Part shown: piece after piece, positions 33,970-43,039 of the stretch
Layout of the letters: the number at the start of each line of letters is the position of its first letter
How positions within the stretch are numbered: position 1 is the stretch's first letter
NCBI GenBank assembly: GCA_902571375.1
Contig: CACGBP010000001.1
Coordinates: 46,001-110,000 of the forward strand
Length of the DNA stretch: 64,000 bases
Reading direction: 5' to 3'
From: an uncultured Pelagibacteraceae bacterium
GTDB taxonomy: Bacteria; Pseudomonadota; Alphaproteobacteria; Pelagibacterales; Pelagibacteraceae
Made by a program: the position numbers and the translations under genes
Notes under the pieces: model-generated
Seen by the model: only the letters and a program-made list of their open reading frames with translations
Told to the model about the DNA's origin: nothing
Database searches by the model: none

Positions 33970-34746
33970 TTATTTAAGTTGAAAAGAATCTCCAAAATAA
34001 GCTTCTTTTGCATTAATATTTTTTACTATTTCTGAGGGAGTTCCTGATGCTATTACATTACAGTTAGAAATTACAAAAGCTTTATCTACACATAATAATA
34101 AATCGCGTGCTTGATGATCACATAGAATAACTGATATGTTATATTCACTCTGAAGATCAACAATTATTCTTTGAAGTTTTTTAATAGTCATTACATCAAG
34201 TGCTGCGAAAGGCTCGTCTAATAAAAGTATTTTTGGATCACCAAGAAGAGCCAAAGCAATCACAAGTCTTTTCTTCATACCACCAGACAAATGTTTTGCT
34301 TTAACATTTCTTACTGCATCTAATTCAAATTTTGCAATTAAAAAATTAATTTTTTCATTTCTATGATTCTTGTTTGCAACAGTTATTTCACTTATAGCTT
34401 TTAAATTTTCTATTAAAGTTAGGTCATGGAAAAATCCTCCATATTGAGGAACATAACCAATTTTGAATTTTTTTGACCTTAAATAGATTGGATATTCGTT
34501 AACAATTTTTGAGTCAATTTTTATTGAGCCATAACTTGGCTTTATTAATCCAGTAATTAAATTAAATATTGTTGATTTTCCAACCCCATTTGAACCAAGT
34601 AGCCCAGCGATCTCTCCTTGGTTAACGGATATATTTATATTTTCTAAAATCTTTCTTTCTCCAAAAGAAAAAGAAATATTTTCTAACTTAACAATCTCTT
34701 TGTTGTTCTTGAATGATTTAATTCTAAATTTTTTTATAATTGCCAT
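33970..34746 (-). CDS. lptB: LPS export ABC transporter ATP-binding protein
   Basis: ATPase of the Lpt system that moves lipopolysaccharide from the inner to the outer membrane. Walker A GLLGSNGVGKST near 50-61, signature LSGGMKKR, Walker B ILLLDEPFAALD and the switch His in VILCDHQAR are all present. At 258 residues it is about 15-20 longer than usual at the N-terminus (a basic stretch, KKFRIKSFKNNKEI). Its ATG overlaps the lptC stop (TAATG). lptA, usually between lptC and lptB, is not here. Confidence 0.93.
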   Translation of the reverse strand: MAIIKKFRIKSFKNNKEIVKLENISFSFGERKILENINISVNQGEIAGLLGSNGVGKSTIFNLITGLIKPSYGSIKIDSKIVNEYPIYLRSKKFKIGYVPQYGGFFHDLTLIENLKAISEITVANKNHRNEKINFLIAKFELDAVRNVKAKHLSGGMKKRLVIALALLGDPKILLLDEPFAALDVMTIKKLQRIIVDLQSEYNISVILCDHQARDLLLCVDKAFVISNCNVIASGTPSEIVKNINAKEAYFGDSFQLK

Positions 34747-35324
34747 TAAAATTTACTACTTAAGCTTACTTTTTCAGTTTTATTGTTCATTGATATTAAA
34801 ACGTTTTTGGTAATCAAATCAAATTCAATATTGTCAGTTTTAATTTTAGAATTTAAATTCTTAAATAAAACTTTTTCAGAAATCTTGATTTTGTTTATCT
34901 CGAAATTTAAGTCCATTTTTTCAGAATAAATTGAGTGTTCACCATATTTAGAGACAACATTACCGAAAAATTCAGTGTTATAATTATCATTGTTATATAT
35001 TGCATTATTAGAGGTAATTATAATCTCGGTTTGATCATTTAAAGTTATTTTAGCATACACATTATTCATTAAAAAATCAGTTCCATTTTGTGAAATTTCT
35101 CCTGAATCAGCCTTTATCATATATGTATTATTATCTATGTCGTTTGATTTGTAGTTTAAGTTATAAATAAGGTTTGATTTTGTATTACTAATTTCTTTTT
35201 CTTGTGTAACATCAATTTTGTTGGTTGTTCTTTGTTTTTTGTAAAAGTATTCATTATAAAACCAAATCAAGCTCACCAAGATTATGAATAAAAGAAAAAT
35301 TTGAATATATATTTTTTTTACCAT
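34746..35324 (-). CDS. lptC: LPS export protein LptC
   Basis: A 192-residue bitopic protein: N-terminal membrane anchor (about 6-24) and a periplasmic beta-jellyroll of the LptC type with repeated short strands (ADSGEISQNG, FFGNVVSKYG). LptC links the inner-membrane LptBFG complex to the periplasmic bridge. The position between kdsD and lptB confirms the call. Only one jellyroll domain is present, so it is not an LptC-LptA fusion. Confidence 0.85.
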   Translation of the reverse strand: MVKKIYIQIFLLFIILVSLIWFYNEYFYKKQRTTNKIDVTQEKEISNTKSNLIYNLNYKSNDIDNNTYMIKADSGEISQNGTDFLMNNVYAKITLNDQTEIIITSNNAIYNNDNYNTEFFGNVVSKYGEHSIYSEKMDLNFEINKIKISEKVLFKNLNSKIKTDNIEFDLITKNVLISMNNKTEKVSLSSKF

Positions 35325-35334
35325 TCTAATCTTG

Positions 35335-36318
35335 TCAGTTTGAACTGTTTTCTAAAATATTATGTATATGAATTATACCTACTGTTTTTTTTTTATTTGA
35401 ACTATCAAAAACTATTAAACTTGTAATTTTTTTACTGTACATAATCGACAATGCTTTATTTACCAAAGTATCTTTACTCACTGAAATTGGATTTTTAGTC
35501 ATAATATTTTTTACTTTTTTAGTATAAATATTTCCTATTTCGACTATTTTCCTTCTTATTTGACCATCAACGATAATTCCAGTTATTTGTTTTTTATTAT
35601 TTTGGGCAATTAATGTGCCTAGATTTTTTTTTGTCATTATATTCAATGCTTTTTTCATAGATTCATTTTCGTTAATGAATGGAATTTTTTTACCTTTTAA
35701 CATTAAATCCTCTACTGTTTTTAATTTAGCACCTAAGCTTCCTGAAGGATGATATTTCTTAAAGTCTTTTTTACTAATATTTTTTTTACTTAATGTAGCG
35801 ACAGCTAGAGCATCTCCTATACTTAGTTGATTAATAGTGCTTGAAGTTGGAACTATTCCAAGTCCAGCTTCAGTGACTTCGGGAATCAATAATTTAATAT
35901 CTGAACCTTTGTAAAGAATAGAGTTTTTTTTGGACATAATTCCTATCAATGTTACTCTGTTTCTATTTGCATACGTTATAATATTTTTTAATTCAGCAGA
36001 ATTTCCAGAATAGCTGATTAATATTAAAACATCCTTTTTTGATATTGCCCCCATATCTCCATGAGAACAATCGCTTGCTGAAACAGTAAATGATGGTGTA
36101 CCTACAGATGAAAATGTAGCTGAAATTTTTGAGGCTATAAGACCACTTTTACCAACTCCACACAGAATAACTTTAGATTTACAATTAACTATTGCATTTA
36201 CTGCACTATTAAAAGAGTGGTTAAGTTTATTTTTTAATTTTTTCAGTGCCTTAATTTCTAAATCAATTACATTTTTTCCAATCTTAGTATAATTATCTTT
36301 TTTCACTAATGTGACCAT
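35335..36318 (-). CDS. kdsD: Arabinose-5-phosphate isomerase, KpsF/GutQ family
   Basis: Converts ribulose 5-phosphate to arabinose 5-phosphate, the precursor of Kdo. The N-terminal SIS domain shows CGVGKSGLIASKISATFSSVGTPS and LISYSGNSAEL; YHPSGSLGAKL links to two C-terminal CBS domains (from about 205). Length 327 is normal. It precedes lptC and complements kdsB, encoded 5 kb away, so Kdo synthesis and LPS export are partly covered in this window. Confidence 0.95.
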   Translation of the reverse strand: MVTLVKKDNYTKIGKNVIDLEIKALKKLKNKLNHSFNSAVNAIVNCKSKVILCGVGKSGLIASKISATFSSVGTPSFTVSASDCSHGDMGAISKKDVLILISYSGNSAELKNIITYANRNRVTLIGIMSKKNSILYKGSDIKLLIPEVTEAGLGIVPTSSTINQLSIGDALAVATLSKKNISKKDFKKYHPSGSLGAKLKTVEDLMLKGKKIPFINENESMKKALNIMTKKNLGTLIAQNNKKQITGIIVDGQIRRKIVEIGNIYTKKVKNIMTKNPISVSKDTLVNKALSIMYSKKITSLIVFDSSNKKKTVGIIHIHNILENSSN

Positions 36319-36920
36319 ATATCATCCTTAAATAAAGCTAGATCGAGTTCCACTCTTGTTTTTAAAAATTTAAGACAATCTTTATATAAGTTTAATCTTT
36401 TTTCTCTAATCAAAATTTTGTTTAACTCATTATGTATCTTGTGGAGGTATACTACATCATTAGCACAGTATTTTAACTGAGCAGTGGTTAGTTCTCCACC
36501 AAAGTCAGAATTTTGAAATTGTTTATTTATATCTATATTAATAAATTCTTTTATTAAAGTTTTTAAAGAATGATTATCCGAATATGATCTTGCAAGTTTT
36601 GATGCAATTTTAGTATCTAAAATATTTTTTGTATCAGTTTTTAAATAGTATTTTATATGTGCTATGTCAGCTCTACCGTAATGAAAAATTTTTGTAATTT
36701 TTTCATCATTCAATATTTTTATTAAATTAGGAGCATGGTAACTTTCCCTATCTAACTGAACAATATGCGCGTCATTATTTCCTGATGAAACTTGAATTAA
36801 ACATAGTGGATCTCTACCAACATTTAAGCCCATAAATTCTCCATCAACAGCTATTACGTCGTTGCCTAAATCTAAATCATCTGGTAAATCAGCTTTGTGA
36901 AGTTTAATCTCAAAATTCAT
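36306..36920 (-). CDS. Ribonuclease D-like 3'-5' exonuclease
   Basis: A 204-residue DEDDy exonuclease domain with VIAVDGEFMGLN (motif I, Asp/Glu), FHYGRADIAHI (motif II Asp) and YCANDVVYLHKI (motif III, Tyr-x3-Asp). It lacks the C-terminal HRDC domains of full-length RNase D, as is usual for the short alphaproteobacterial form found beside kdsD. RNA 3'-end trimming is the expected activity. The end overlaps kdsD by 13 bases. Confidence 0.9.
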   Translation of the reverse strand: MNFEIKLHKADLPDDLDLGNDVIAVDGEFMGLNVGRDPLCLIQVSSGNNDAHIVQLDRESYHAPNLIKILNDEKITKIFHYGRADIAHIKYYLKTDTKNILDTKIASKLARSYSDNHSLKTLIKEFINIDINKQFQNSDFGGELTTAQLKYCANDVVYLHKIHNELNKILIREKRLNLYKDCLKFLKTRVELDLALFKDDIWSH

Positions 36921-36936
36921 TTGTAAATATATATAT

Positions 36937-37902
36937 ATGAAAGAAAAAAATTGTCTAATTTTTGGCGGAAGTGGTCAAATAGGAAGAAATCTTATTAGAA
37001 AGCTTACAAAAAATAACTTCAAAGTAACAGTTGTGACCAGAAATATTCATCAAAAAAGCTATATTATTAAAACCCAAGCTAATGCAGGCTATATTGATAT
37101 AGTAGAAGCTAACATTTTTGAGGAAAACAAAATTAGAAATCTTTTTAAAAATACTGATATTTGTATAAATTTAATAGGTATTTTGTTTGAAAAGAATAAA
37201 GGAAATTCATTTAAAAACATCCATTCATTATTTCCTTCAATATTATCAAAACTTTGTAAGGAATATAATGTAAGACAATTTATTCACATATCCTCACTCG
37301 GCATTCATGAAGCTACAGACTCAAACTATGCTATTAGTAAACTTGAGGGTGAAAGCAATATTCAAAAAAATTTTCCTATAGCAACAATACTTAGACCATC
37401 AATTGTTTATTCGATTGATGACAATTTTACTACTAATTTTATGACTTTACTCAAAAGGCTACCTGTATTTCCATTATATTATAAAGGTGAAACTAAGTTT
37501 ATGCCTATTCATTGTTCAGACTTAACAGATATTATCTATCATGTAATTTCAAATAATATAAATTCAAAGATAATAGAATGTGTTGGACCAGAAGAAATAT
37601 CATTTAGAAAAATTCTAGAAAATCTTTTAGATCTTATGGGGAAAAGAAGACTATTGTTTCCTTTGCCATTGGGAGTAGCTAGCATTTCAGCTAAAATTTT
37701 ACAATTATTCCCTCAGCCATTATTAACCGAAGATCAATTAAAACTTTTAAAGTACGACAATATTTTATCAGGTAAATATAAAAGTAATTTCGACATTGGA
37801 GTTCCAAGCAAAAGATATTTCAATGAAGAGGTAAAAAAGTACTGTTATATGTGGAAAGATGGAGGTGAGTTTTCAACTGATAAATATAAATTTGAAAAAT
37901 AA
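36937..37902 (+). CDS. NDUFA9-like NAD(P)-binding protein
   Basis: A 321-residue extended SDR-type protein. The nucleotide-binding motif CLIFGGSGQIGRN is at residues 6-18, and SNYAISKLEGE resembles the Tyr-x3-Lys region. The layout, including RPSIVYSIDDNFTTNF and PIHCSDLTDIIYHV, matches the atypical SDR family containing the mitochondrial complex I accessory subunit NDUFA9, common in alphaproteobacteria. Whether it binds complex I here is unknown. It is divergent from the RNase D-like gene by 16 bases. Confidence 0.85.
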   Translation: MKEKNCLIFGGSGQIGRNLIRKLTKNNFKVTVVTRNIHQKSYIIKTQANAGYIDIVEANIFEENKIRNLFKNTDICINLIGILFEKNKGNSFKNIHSLFPSILSKLCKEYNVRQFIHISSLGIHEATDSNYAISKLEGESNIQKNFPIATILRPSIVYSIDDNFTTNFMTLLKRLPVFPLYYKGETKFMPIHCSDLTDIIYHVISNNINSKIIECVGPEEISFRKILENLLDLMGKRRLLFPLPLGVASISAKILQLFPQPLLTEDQLKLLKYDNILSGKYKSNFDIGVPSKRYFNEEVKKYCYMWKDGGEFSTDKYKFEK

Positions 37903-37904
37903 TT

Positions 37905-38399
37905 CTAAGCAGATTTAATTTTTTTTTCAATAAATTCAGGCACTTCTTCTTTATCAGACACATCCTCTTTTTTACCTTTAGGCTGAAAAGCGTATAGTAT
38001 ATGGAGTTTGCAATATGAAAAATCTTTCATTGAAGATCTACCACAAAAATAAAAATCTTTTTCATCCGGGTGACCGATAGGCCATTTACATGAATTTTCA
38101 TCTAACTCCTCAAGTTGCTTTGGATTTTCTGGCTCAAAGTTCTTCTCAATTATTAAGGATTTAAATTTACTTCTTCTAGTTCTTTTTGAGTTTGAGTTTT
38201 TATCTAATATTGAATTATCAAAATTTTGATTAGATGTAGCAGTTCTTGTTTTTATCTTTGCAGATAAATTAAGTCTATGAGCTTTTCCAATTACTGCATT
38301 TCTGCTTATTCCGCCAATTATCTCAGCAATTTGGCTAGCTGTATTTCCTTTGCCCCAAAGTTCTTTTAATTTAGCAACTTTTTCGTCTGTCCAGCTCAT
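37905..38399 (-). CDS. gcrA: Cell-cycle regulator GcrA
   Basis: Begins with the diagnostic SWTDEKVAKLKELWGKGNTASQIAEIIGG and ISRNAVIGKAHRLNL, the GcrA N-terminal DNA-binding helix-turn-helix. GcrA is an alphaproteobacterial sigma-70 cofactor that reads GANTC methylation made by CcrM in Caulobacter. A central Lys/Arg/Ser-rich linker leads to a C-terminal part with CKWPIGHP and FCGRSSMKDFSYCKLH, the expected sigma-interacting region. I see no GANTC in the 172-base upstream gap. Confidence 0.93.
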   Translation of the reverse strand: MSWTDEKVAKLKELWGKGNTASQIAEIIGGISRNAVIGKAHRLNLSAKIKTRTATSNQNFDNSILDKNSNSKRTRRSKFKSLIIEKNFEPENPKQLEELDENSCKWPIGHPDEKDFYFCGRSSMKDFSYCKLHILYAFQPKGKKEDVSDKEEVPEFIEKKIKSA

Positions 38400-38423
38400 A
38401 TATCAATATGTAGTATAAATTTT

Positions 38424-38451
38424 TTGTAATAATACAATATACTGATATAAT
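38424..38451 (+). promoter_or_regulatory. Candidate promoter for argD-argF
   Basis: TTGTAA at 38424-38429 and a perfect TATAAT at 38446-38451 are separated by 16 bases, on the argD strand. This would give a 5' leader of about 110 bases before argD, a length in which regulation could occur, though I see no clear structure. The gcrA promoter must be in the same gap on the other strand. Confidence 0.5.
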
Positions 38452-38571
38452 GTAAATTTAAACAATCAAAAATTAAGACTTATCAACAAAAAATTAAGTT
38501 TTTTTAATTAATGTGCCTTTCAATCACTACTTGTATCAAAGATTATAAGTTTATAAAAATAAATTAAATTT

Positions 38572-39750
38572 ATGAGCTATTTAGCAAAAAATTATAACAG
38601 AAAAAAAATTTCATTCGTAAGAGGTAAGGGGAGTTACCTTTATACAGCAAATGGAATCAAATATTTAGACTTTGTACAGGGCATTGCAGTAAATTGTTTA
38701 GGCCATGCAAACCCTAAATTAGTTAAAACTATAAAAAATCAATCAAAAAAACTTTGGCATGTTTCAAATGCTTTTCAAATACCCGAAGGAGAAAAATTAG
38801 CAAAAAAGTTGTGTCAAAAAACATTTGCTAATTATGTAATGTTTCAAAATAGTGGCGCAGAAGCTACTGAGGCGGCAATAAAAGTTGCAAGAAGATATTT
38901 TTATTCTATAGGAAAACCTAATAAAAATAGAATTTTATGTATTAAAAATTCTTTTCATGGCAGGACAATTGCTGCAATTTTTGCAAGCGGTTCGAAAAAA
39001 ATGACTGAGGGATATGGCCCAAAAGTTTCTGGGTTTGATCACATTAAATTTAAAGATTCAAAACCAAGATTTCCAAACTTAAGAAGCAAAATTAAGAAAA
39101 ATACGGCTGCAATAATGGTTGAAACAATATTGGGAGAGGGTGGTATTAAGCAAATACCTGATAAATGTCTTAAGTATTTAAGAAAAATTTGTGATAAAAA
39201 AAAAATATTATTAATTTTAGATGAAGTTCAGTGCGGGGTTGGTCGTAGTGGTAATTTTTTTGCATTTGAGCAATCAAAAGTAAAGCCAGATATTGTTCCA
39301 ATAGCGAAAGGTATTGGGGGTGGTTTCCCTATAGGTGCAGTTTTAATGAACAAAAAAGTTGCTGTTGGAATGACTCCTGGTGCCCATGGTTCAACTTTTG
39401 GGGGGAATCCATTAGCCATGGCAATTGGGAATACAGTAATAGATATAGTTTCAAATAAAAAATTTTTAAACAATGTTCAAAAATCATCAAAATATTTTTT
39501 TTTAAAGTTAAATTATTTAAAGAAAAAATATCCTACAATTATTAAAGAAATAAGAGGAAGAGGTTTATTGATTGGAATAAAACTTTATAAAGATCAAGGA
39601 AAATTTATCAAGAAATTAATGGATAATAAGTTACTTACTATTCGTGCTGCAGAAAATGTTGTACGTATTTTACCTCCATTGAATGTAAAAAAAAATGAGT
39701 TAGATCAAGCTTTAAAAATTATGGATAGAGTTTGTTCAGAATTAAAATAA
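38572..39750 (+). CDS. argD: Acetylornithine aminotransferase
   Basis: PLP-dependent transamination of N-acetylglutamate semialdehyde in arginine synthesis, and possibly succinyl-DAP transamination for lysine, since many ArgD enzymes do both and dapD/dapE are present. Visible: FQNSGAEATEAAIKVAR, FHGRTIAA, LILDEVQCGVGRSG, and the PLP lysine in PIAKGIGGGFPIGA. Length 392 is normal. It is followed after 1 base by argF. Confidence 0.96.
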   Translation: MSYLAKNYNRKKISFVRGKGSYLYTANGIKYLDFVQGIAVNCLGHANPKLVKTIKNQSKKLWHVSNAFQIPEGEKLAKKLCQKTFANYVMFQNSGAEATEAAIKVARRYFYSIGKPNKNRILCIKNSFHGRTIAAIFASGSKKMTEGYGPKVSGFDHIKFKDSKPRFPNLRSKIKKNTAAIMVETILGEGGIKQIPDKCLKYLRKICDKKKILLILDEVQCGVGRSGNFFAFEQSKVKPDIVPIAKGIGGGFPIGAVLMNKKVAVGMTPGAHGSTFGGNPLAMAIGNTVIDIVSNKKFLNNVQKSSKYFFLKLNYLKKKYPTIIKEIRGRGLLIGIKLYKDQGKFIKKLMDNKLLTIRAAENVVRILPPLNVKKNELDQALKIMDRVCSELK

Positions 39751-39751
39751 G

Positions 39752-40681
39752 ATGAAGCACTTTATTAATTTAAAAGATATTCCTGCTAAGGATCTAAGAA
39801 AGATTTTAATTGATGCAAAAAAAAGAAAGAATGTACGAAAAAAACTTAATAATCTTGAAATTGATAAGGGCGCCCCTTTAAAAGGAAAATTATTAATACA
39901 AATGTTTGAAAAATCTAGTTTAAGAACTCGCTTGTCCTTTTTTTTAGCTATGTCTCAGCTCGCTGGGCGTGCTTTAACACTTAGACGAGATGAACTCCAT
40001 ATATCCGAAGGAGGAGAAAGCATTGAAGATACTGCTAAAATATTATCAAATTTTGGCGATGCTTTCATGCTTAGAACGGATAGTGATGAAAAATTAGAGG
40101 AATTTAAAAAGTATTTATCTATTCCAATTATCAATGGATTAAGTCCCTCATCACATCCAACACAAATTTTATCTGATATTTTTACAATTGAAGAAATTAA
40201 AAAAAAACCAGTATCAAAGTTAAATATTTCTTGGATTGGAGACTCCAACAATGTACTTAATTCTCTTATTGCTGCATCAATAAAGTTTTCGTTTAAACTA
40301 AATATTGGTTGTCCGAAAAATTTCCAACCAAATAAAGAAATTTTAAGCTATATCAAAAATAGCAAAAATAAAATTTTTATATGTGATGATCCAAAAATAG
40401 CAGCAACAAGTGCTGACGTGATCTTCTCAGATAAAGTAATATCAATGAATGATAAGGTTGATAAGATTAAAAAACTAAATGATTTTAAAAGATTTAAGAT
40501 AAATCAAAAATTGATGAGTTTTGCAAAAAATAATTGTATTTTTCTTCATTGTTTGCCTAGAGGAACTGAAGTTGATGAAAAAGTATTTTCAAGCAACCAA
40601 TCAAAAGTTTGGATACAAGCTCTCAATAGAGTACATGTTCAAAAAAGTATCTTATTATATTGTTTCGGAAAACTAAGGTAA
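39752..40681 (+). CDS. argF: Ornithine carbamoyltransferase
   Basis: Makes citrulline from ornithine and carbamoyl phosphate. The carbamoyl-phosphate loop reads EKSSLRTRLSF instead of the usual STRTR, HPTQ is intact (SSHPTQILSD), ornithine-site SM is present (VISMNDK, where SMG is usual) and HCLPRGTE holds the catalytic Cys. Length 309 is normal and argD is directly upstream. The SLRTR variant is also known to me from acetyl/succinylornithine carbamoyltransferases, so substrate should be treated with mild caution. The end overlaps the convergent cytochrome gene by 9 bases. Confidence 0.92.
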   Translation: MKHFINLKDIPAKDLRKILIDAKKRKNVRKKLNNLEIDKGAPLKGKLLIQMFEKSSLRTRLSFFLAMSQLAGRALTLRRDELHISEGGESIEDTAKILSNFGDAFMLRTDSDEKLEEFKKYLSIPIINGLSPSSHPTQILSDIFTIEEIKKKPVSKLNISWIGDSNNVLNSLIAASIKFSFKLNIGCPKNFQPNKEILSYIKNSKNKIFICDDPKIAATSADVIFSDKVISMNDKVDKIKKLNDFKRFKINQKLMSFAKNNCIFLHCLPRGTEVDEKVFSSNQSKVWIQALNRVHVQKSILLYCFGKLR

Positions 40682-41215
40682 TGGTAATGGATTATCTGAA
40701 TTTTGGTTAAGATACATAATTACTGAAGCTCTATCTTTTTCTTTTCTCAATCCGGCGAAAGCCATTTTAGTCCCTTTGATCCATTTAGCGGGTTTTAGAA
40801 GATATCCATTTAATTCTTCAAATGACCATTCTTTTCCATACTCAGAAAGAGCCTTTGAATATTTATAATCACTTACTGATCCTATTTGCCTACCCACAAC
40901 ATTGTATAAAGCAGGACCAATATTATTTTTTCCACCTTTTACAATAGAATGACATGCTGCACATTTTTTAAAAACTTTTTCTCCAGTAGCAATATCACCC
41001 ATAGCCATCAAGGCAGCAATATCAATTTTTTCCTTGGTTGAGACTGAGCCTTTTTCGGCACTAGTTGCAACTGCTTGCTCTACTTCAATTGCATAACCGG
41101 GGGTTTTAGGTTTCTCAACATAGAATATAACATCCGCAAGCTTTCCAATACCAATTACCAGAAGAGCGACCATTAATACTGCAGCTATTATCTTATTTAA
41201 TTCGAAAGAATCCAT
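40673..41215 (-). CDS. Membrane-anchored cytochrome c (CycM-like)
   Basis: A 180-residue class I c-type cytochrome. An uncleaved-looking N-terminal helix (about 8-28) anchors it to the inner membrane, a Glu/Ala/Val-rich linker follows, and the heme motif CAACHS is near residue 85 with GTKMAFAG supplying the methionine ligand. CycM-type proteins carry electrons from the bc1 complex to cytochrome oxidase in the periplasm. It stands alone between two operons on the opposite strand. Confidence 0.93.
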   Translation of the reverse strand: MDSFELNKIIAAVLMVALLVIGIGKLADVIFYVEKPKTPGYAIEVEQAVATSAEKGSVSTKEKIDIAALMAMGDIATGEKVFKKCAACHSIVKGGKNNIGPALYNVVGRQIGSVSDYKYSKALSEYGKEWSFEELNGYLLKPAKWIKGTKMAFAGLRKEKDRASVIMYLNQNSDNPLPLP

Positions 41216-41324
41216 TTTATAAAAAATTATTTTGAACGTATAACACTATAAATTAAAAATTGCTTATATATTTTATTGTACAATTTTGCCTCTGTTTATA
41301 TTGTACTGTTTAATAAAAAAGCCA

Positions 41325-42059
41325 ATGAAAACATTAGTTATAATTCCATCAAGATTATCAGCTACTAGACTACCTGGTAAGCCATTATTAAAAATTAATG
41401 GTACATCAATGATTTCACATGTTGTTAAAAAAGCTGAGGAAGCAAATATTGGAGAAGTAATAGTTGCAACTGAAGATCAAGAAATCGTCGATGATGTAAA
41501 AAAAAATGGTGGTCAGGTAATTTTAACAAAAAAACAACATAAGACTGGAACAGATAGAATCTACGAGGCTTTACAAAAATTTAATAACACAGATATTGAT
41601 TTAATAATGAATCTTCAAGGAGATGAACCTTTGATGAATATAGAGGATATAAGAGGCTTAAATAATCAAATGATAAAAAAACAATCTGAATTAGGTACTC
41701 TAGCATCAGAAATTAAAGATAAGACAATATACGAAAATCAAAATATTGTTAAAGCTATTACAACAGAAAAGTTAGATAATCTAAATTTTCCAGAAGCAAT
41801 AAATTTTGTGAGAAAAGATTTAAAAGATATCAAAAATATTTATCATCATTTAGGTATATATTGCTATCAAAAAGAAACACTTAAAAATTTTGTGTCATTT
41901 AATCAATCTAAAAATGAACTTAAAAGTAAATTAGAACAACTACGAGCTCTGGATAATAATATTAAGATTAATGTCGCTCTTTCCAAATCTTCTCCAATTG
42001 GAGTCGATACAAAAGAGGATTTTCTGGCTATAAAAAAGATTATGGAATATAAATCCTAA
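41325..42059 (+). CDS. kdsB: 3-deoxy-manno-octulosonate cytidylyltransferase
   Basis: Activates Kdo to CMP-Kdo for LPS. I start at the ATG at 41325 (MKTLVIIPSRLSATRLPGKPL, the standard KdsB beginning); the track start adds 13 residues not seen in the family. Other markers: TGTDRIYEAL, INLQGDEPLM-type MNLQGDEPLM, and YHHLGIYCYQKETL. Length 244 is normal. Its stop overlaps the pheA start by one base. Confidence 0.95.
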   Translation: MKTLVIIPSRLSATRLPGKPLLKINGTSMISHVVKKAEEANIGEVIVATEDQEIVDDVKKNGGQVILTKKQHKTGTDRIYEALQKFNNTDIDLIMNLQGDEPLMNIEDIRGLNNQMIKKQSELGTLASEIKDKTIYENQNIVKAITTEKLDNLNFPEAINFVRKDLKDIKNIYHHLGIYCYQKETLKNFVSFNQSKNELKSKLEQLRALDNNIKINVALSKSSPIGVDTKEDFLAIKKIMEYKS

Positions 42060-42889
42060 TGAATAAAATTTATTTTCAAGGAACATTCGGAGCATATTCA
42101 CATTTGGCTGCTCTCTCTATTGATCCCAATGCTGAAATTATACCATGCAAAACTTTTGATGAATGTTTTTTAAAAGCATCAAAAGATTCAAATTCTAAAA
42201 TAATTATTCCTGAATCAAATAGAATTACAGGCAATATTGGCATTGAATATTTGATATTCAAATATAGGCTAAATATTTATTCAGAATATTTTCAAAAAAT
42301 TGAACATAATTTACTGGGAATTCCAGGATCTCAAATGTCTGAAATTAAAGACGTATATTCTCATGGTCAAGCATTATCGCAATGTTCAAAATTTATAAAA
42401 TCAAATAACCTAGTAGAACATGTAAGAGCTGATACGGCTGGGTCAGCAGAAATGATCTCAAAAAGCAAAGACAAAAAAAAAGCAGCAATTGCCTCTTCTC
42501 TTAGCGCTGAAACATATAATTTAGAGATTATAAAAAAAAATATTGAAAATGAGAAAGGAAATCAAACTAGATTTTTAATTATGGGAAAAAATGTTTTTCA
42601 GCCAGAATTTTTAGATAAAAAATATATAACTTCTTTTTTATTTAAATTAAAAAGTAAACCAGCTGCACTTTATCAATCTTTAGGAGGGTTTGCGATCAAC
42701 GGTGTAAATTTAACGAAGTTACAAAGTTATCCAGAAAAAAATACTTTCGACTCTTTCTTTTTTTTATGTGATCTTGATGGTCATATTGAGGATCCAAAAG
42801 TTCAAAAATCTTTAGAGGAACTTGGATTACATTGTCAAGATTTTCACGTTCTAGGTGTTTTTGAAGCTGACAAATTAAGAGAAAAATAA
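42059..42889 (+). CDS. pheA: Prephenate dehydratase
   Basis: Converts prephenate to phenylpyruvate in phenylalanine synthesis. A 276-residue monofunctional form: catalytic domain beginning YFQGTFGAYSHLAAL, DTAGSAEMI, the TRF motif in GNQTRFLIMG, then a C-terminal ACT domain (SKPAALYQSLGGFAINGVNLTKLQS) that normally gives feedback inhibition by phenylalanine. There is no chorismate mutase domain. It is coupled to kdsB. Confidence 0.95.
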   Translation: MNKIYFQGTFGAYSHLAALSIDPNAEIIPCKTFDECFLKASKDSNSKIIIPESNRITGNIGIEYLIFKYRLNIYSEYFQKIEHNLLGIPGSQMSEIKDVYSHGQALSQCSKFIKSNNLVEHVRADTAGSAEMISKSKDKKKAAIASSLSAETYNLEIIKKNIENEKGNQTRFLIMGKNVFQPEFLDKKYITSFLFKLKSKPAALYQSLGGFAINGVNLTKLQSYPEKNTFDSFFFLCDLDGHIEDPKVQKSLEELGLHCQDFHVLGVFEADKLREK

Positions 42890-42904
42890 AACTTTAATCT
42901 TTTC

Positions 42905-42934
42905 TTGTAGATTAGAAATTATTACTGCTATAAT
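42905..42934 (+). promoter_or_regulatory. Promoter of the SRP RNA gene
   Basis: TTGTAG at 42905-42910 and a perfect TATAAT at 42929-42934 are 18 bases apart. Transcription would start about 42941, exactly where the terminal stem of the SRP RNA begins, which makes this one of the best-supported promoters in the window. Confidence 0.8.
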
Positions 42935-42940
42935 AGATCT

Positions 42941-43024
42941 GGAGGCTAGAGGTGGGTGCTGCTTGAACCCGATCAGATCTTAACGGAAGCAGTCGTAAAG
43001 ACAGTTATTCAGGTTCTAGTCTCC
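42941..43024 (+). ncRNA. ffs: Signal recognition particle RNA (4.5S type)
   Basis: Ends GGAGGCTAGA (42941-42950) and TCTAGTCTCC (43015-43024) pair over 10 bp. The apical domain contains GATCAGATC...GGAAGCAG, matching the conserved symmetric/asymmetric loops and the GGAA-type tetraloop region that binds Ffh (compare GGTCAGGTCC-GGAAGCAG in E. coli). Size about 84 bases is at the short end. The position just before dnaX is common in alphaproteobacteria. It is missing from any ORF-based list. Confidence 0.9.
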
Positions 43025-43039
43025 TAGGTAAATATAAAA

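Noticed and set aside
38400-38571. Small RNA gene in the gcrA-argD gap
   Set aside because: Only a promoter-like pair and weak A/T stems were found; nothing supports a separate RNA over an argD 5' leader.
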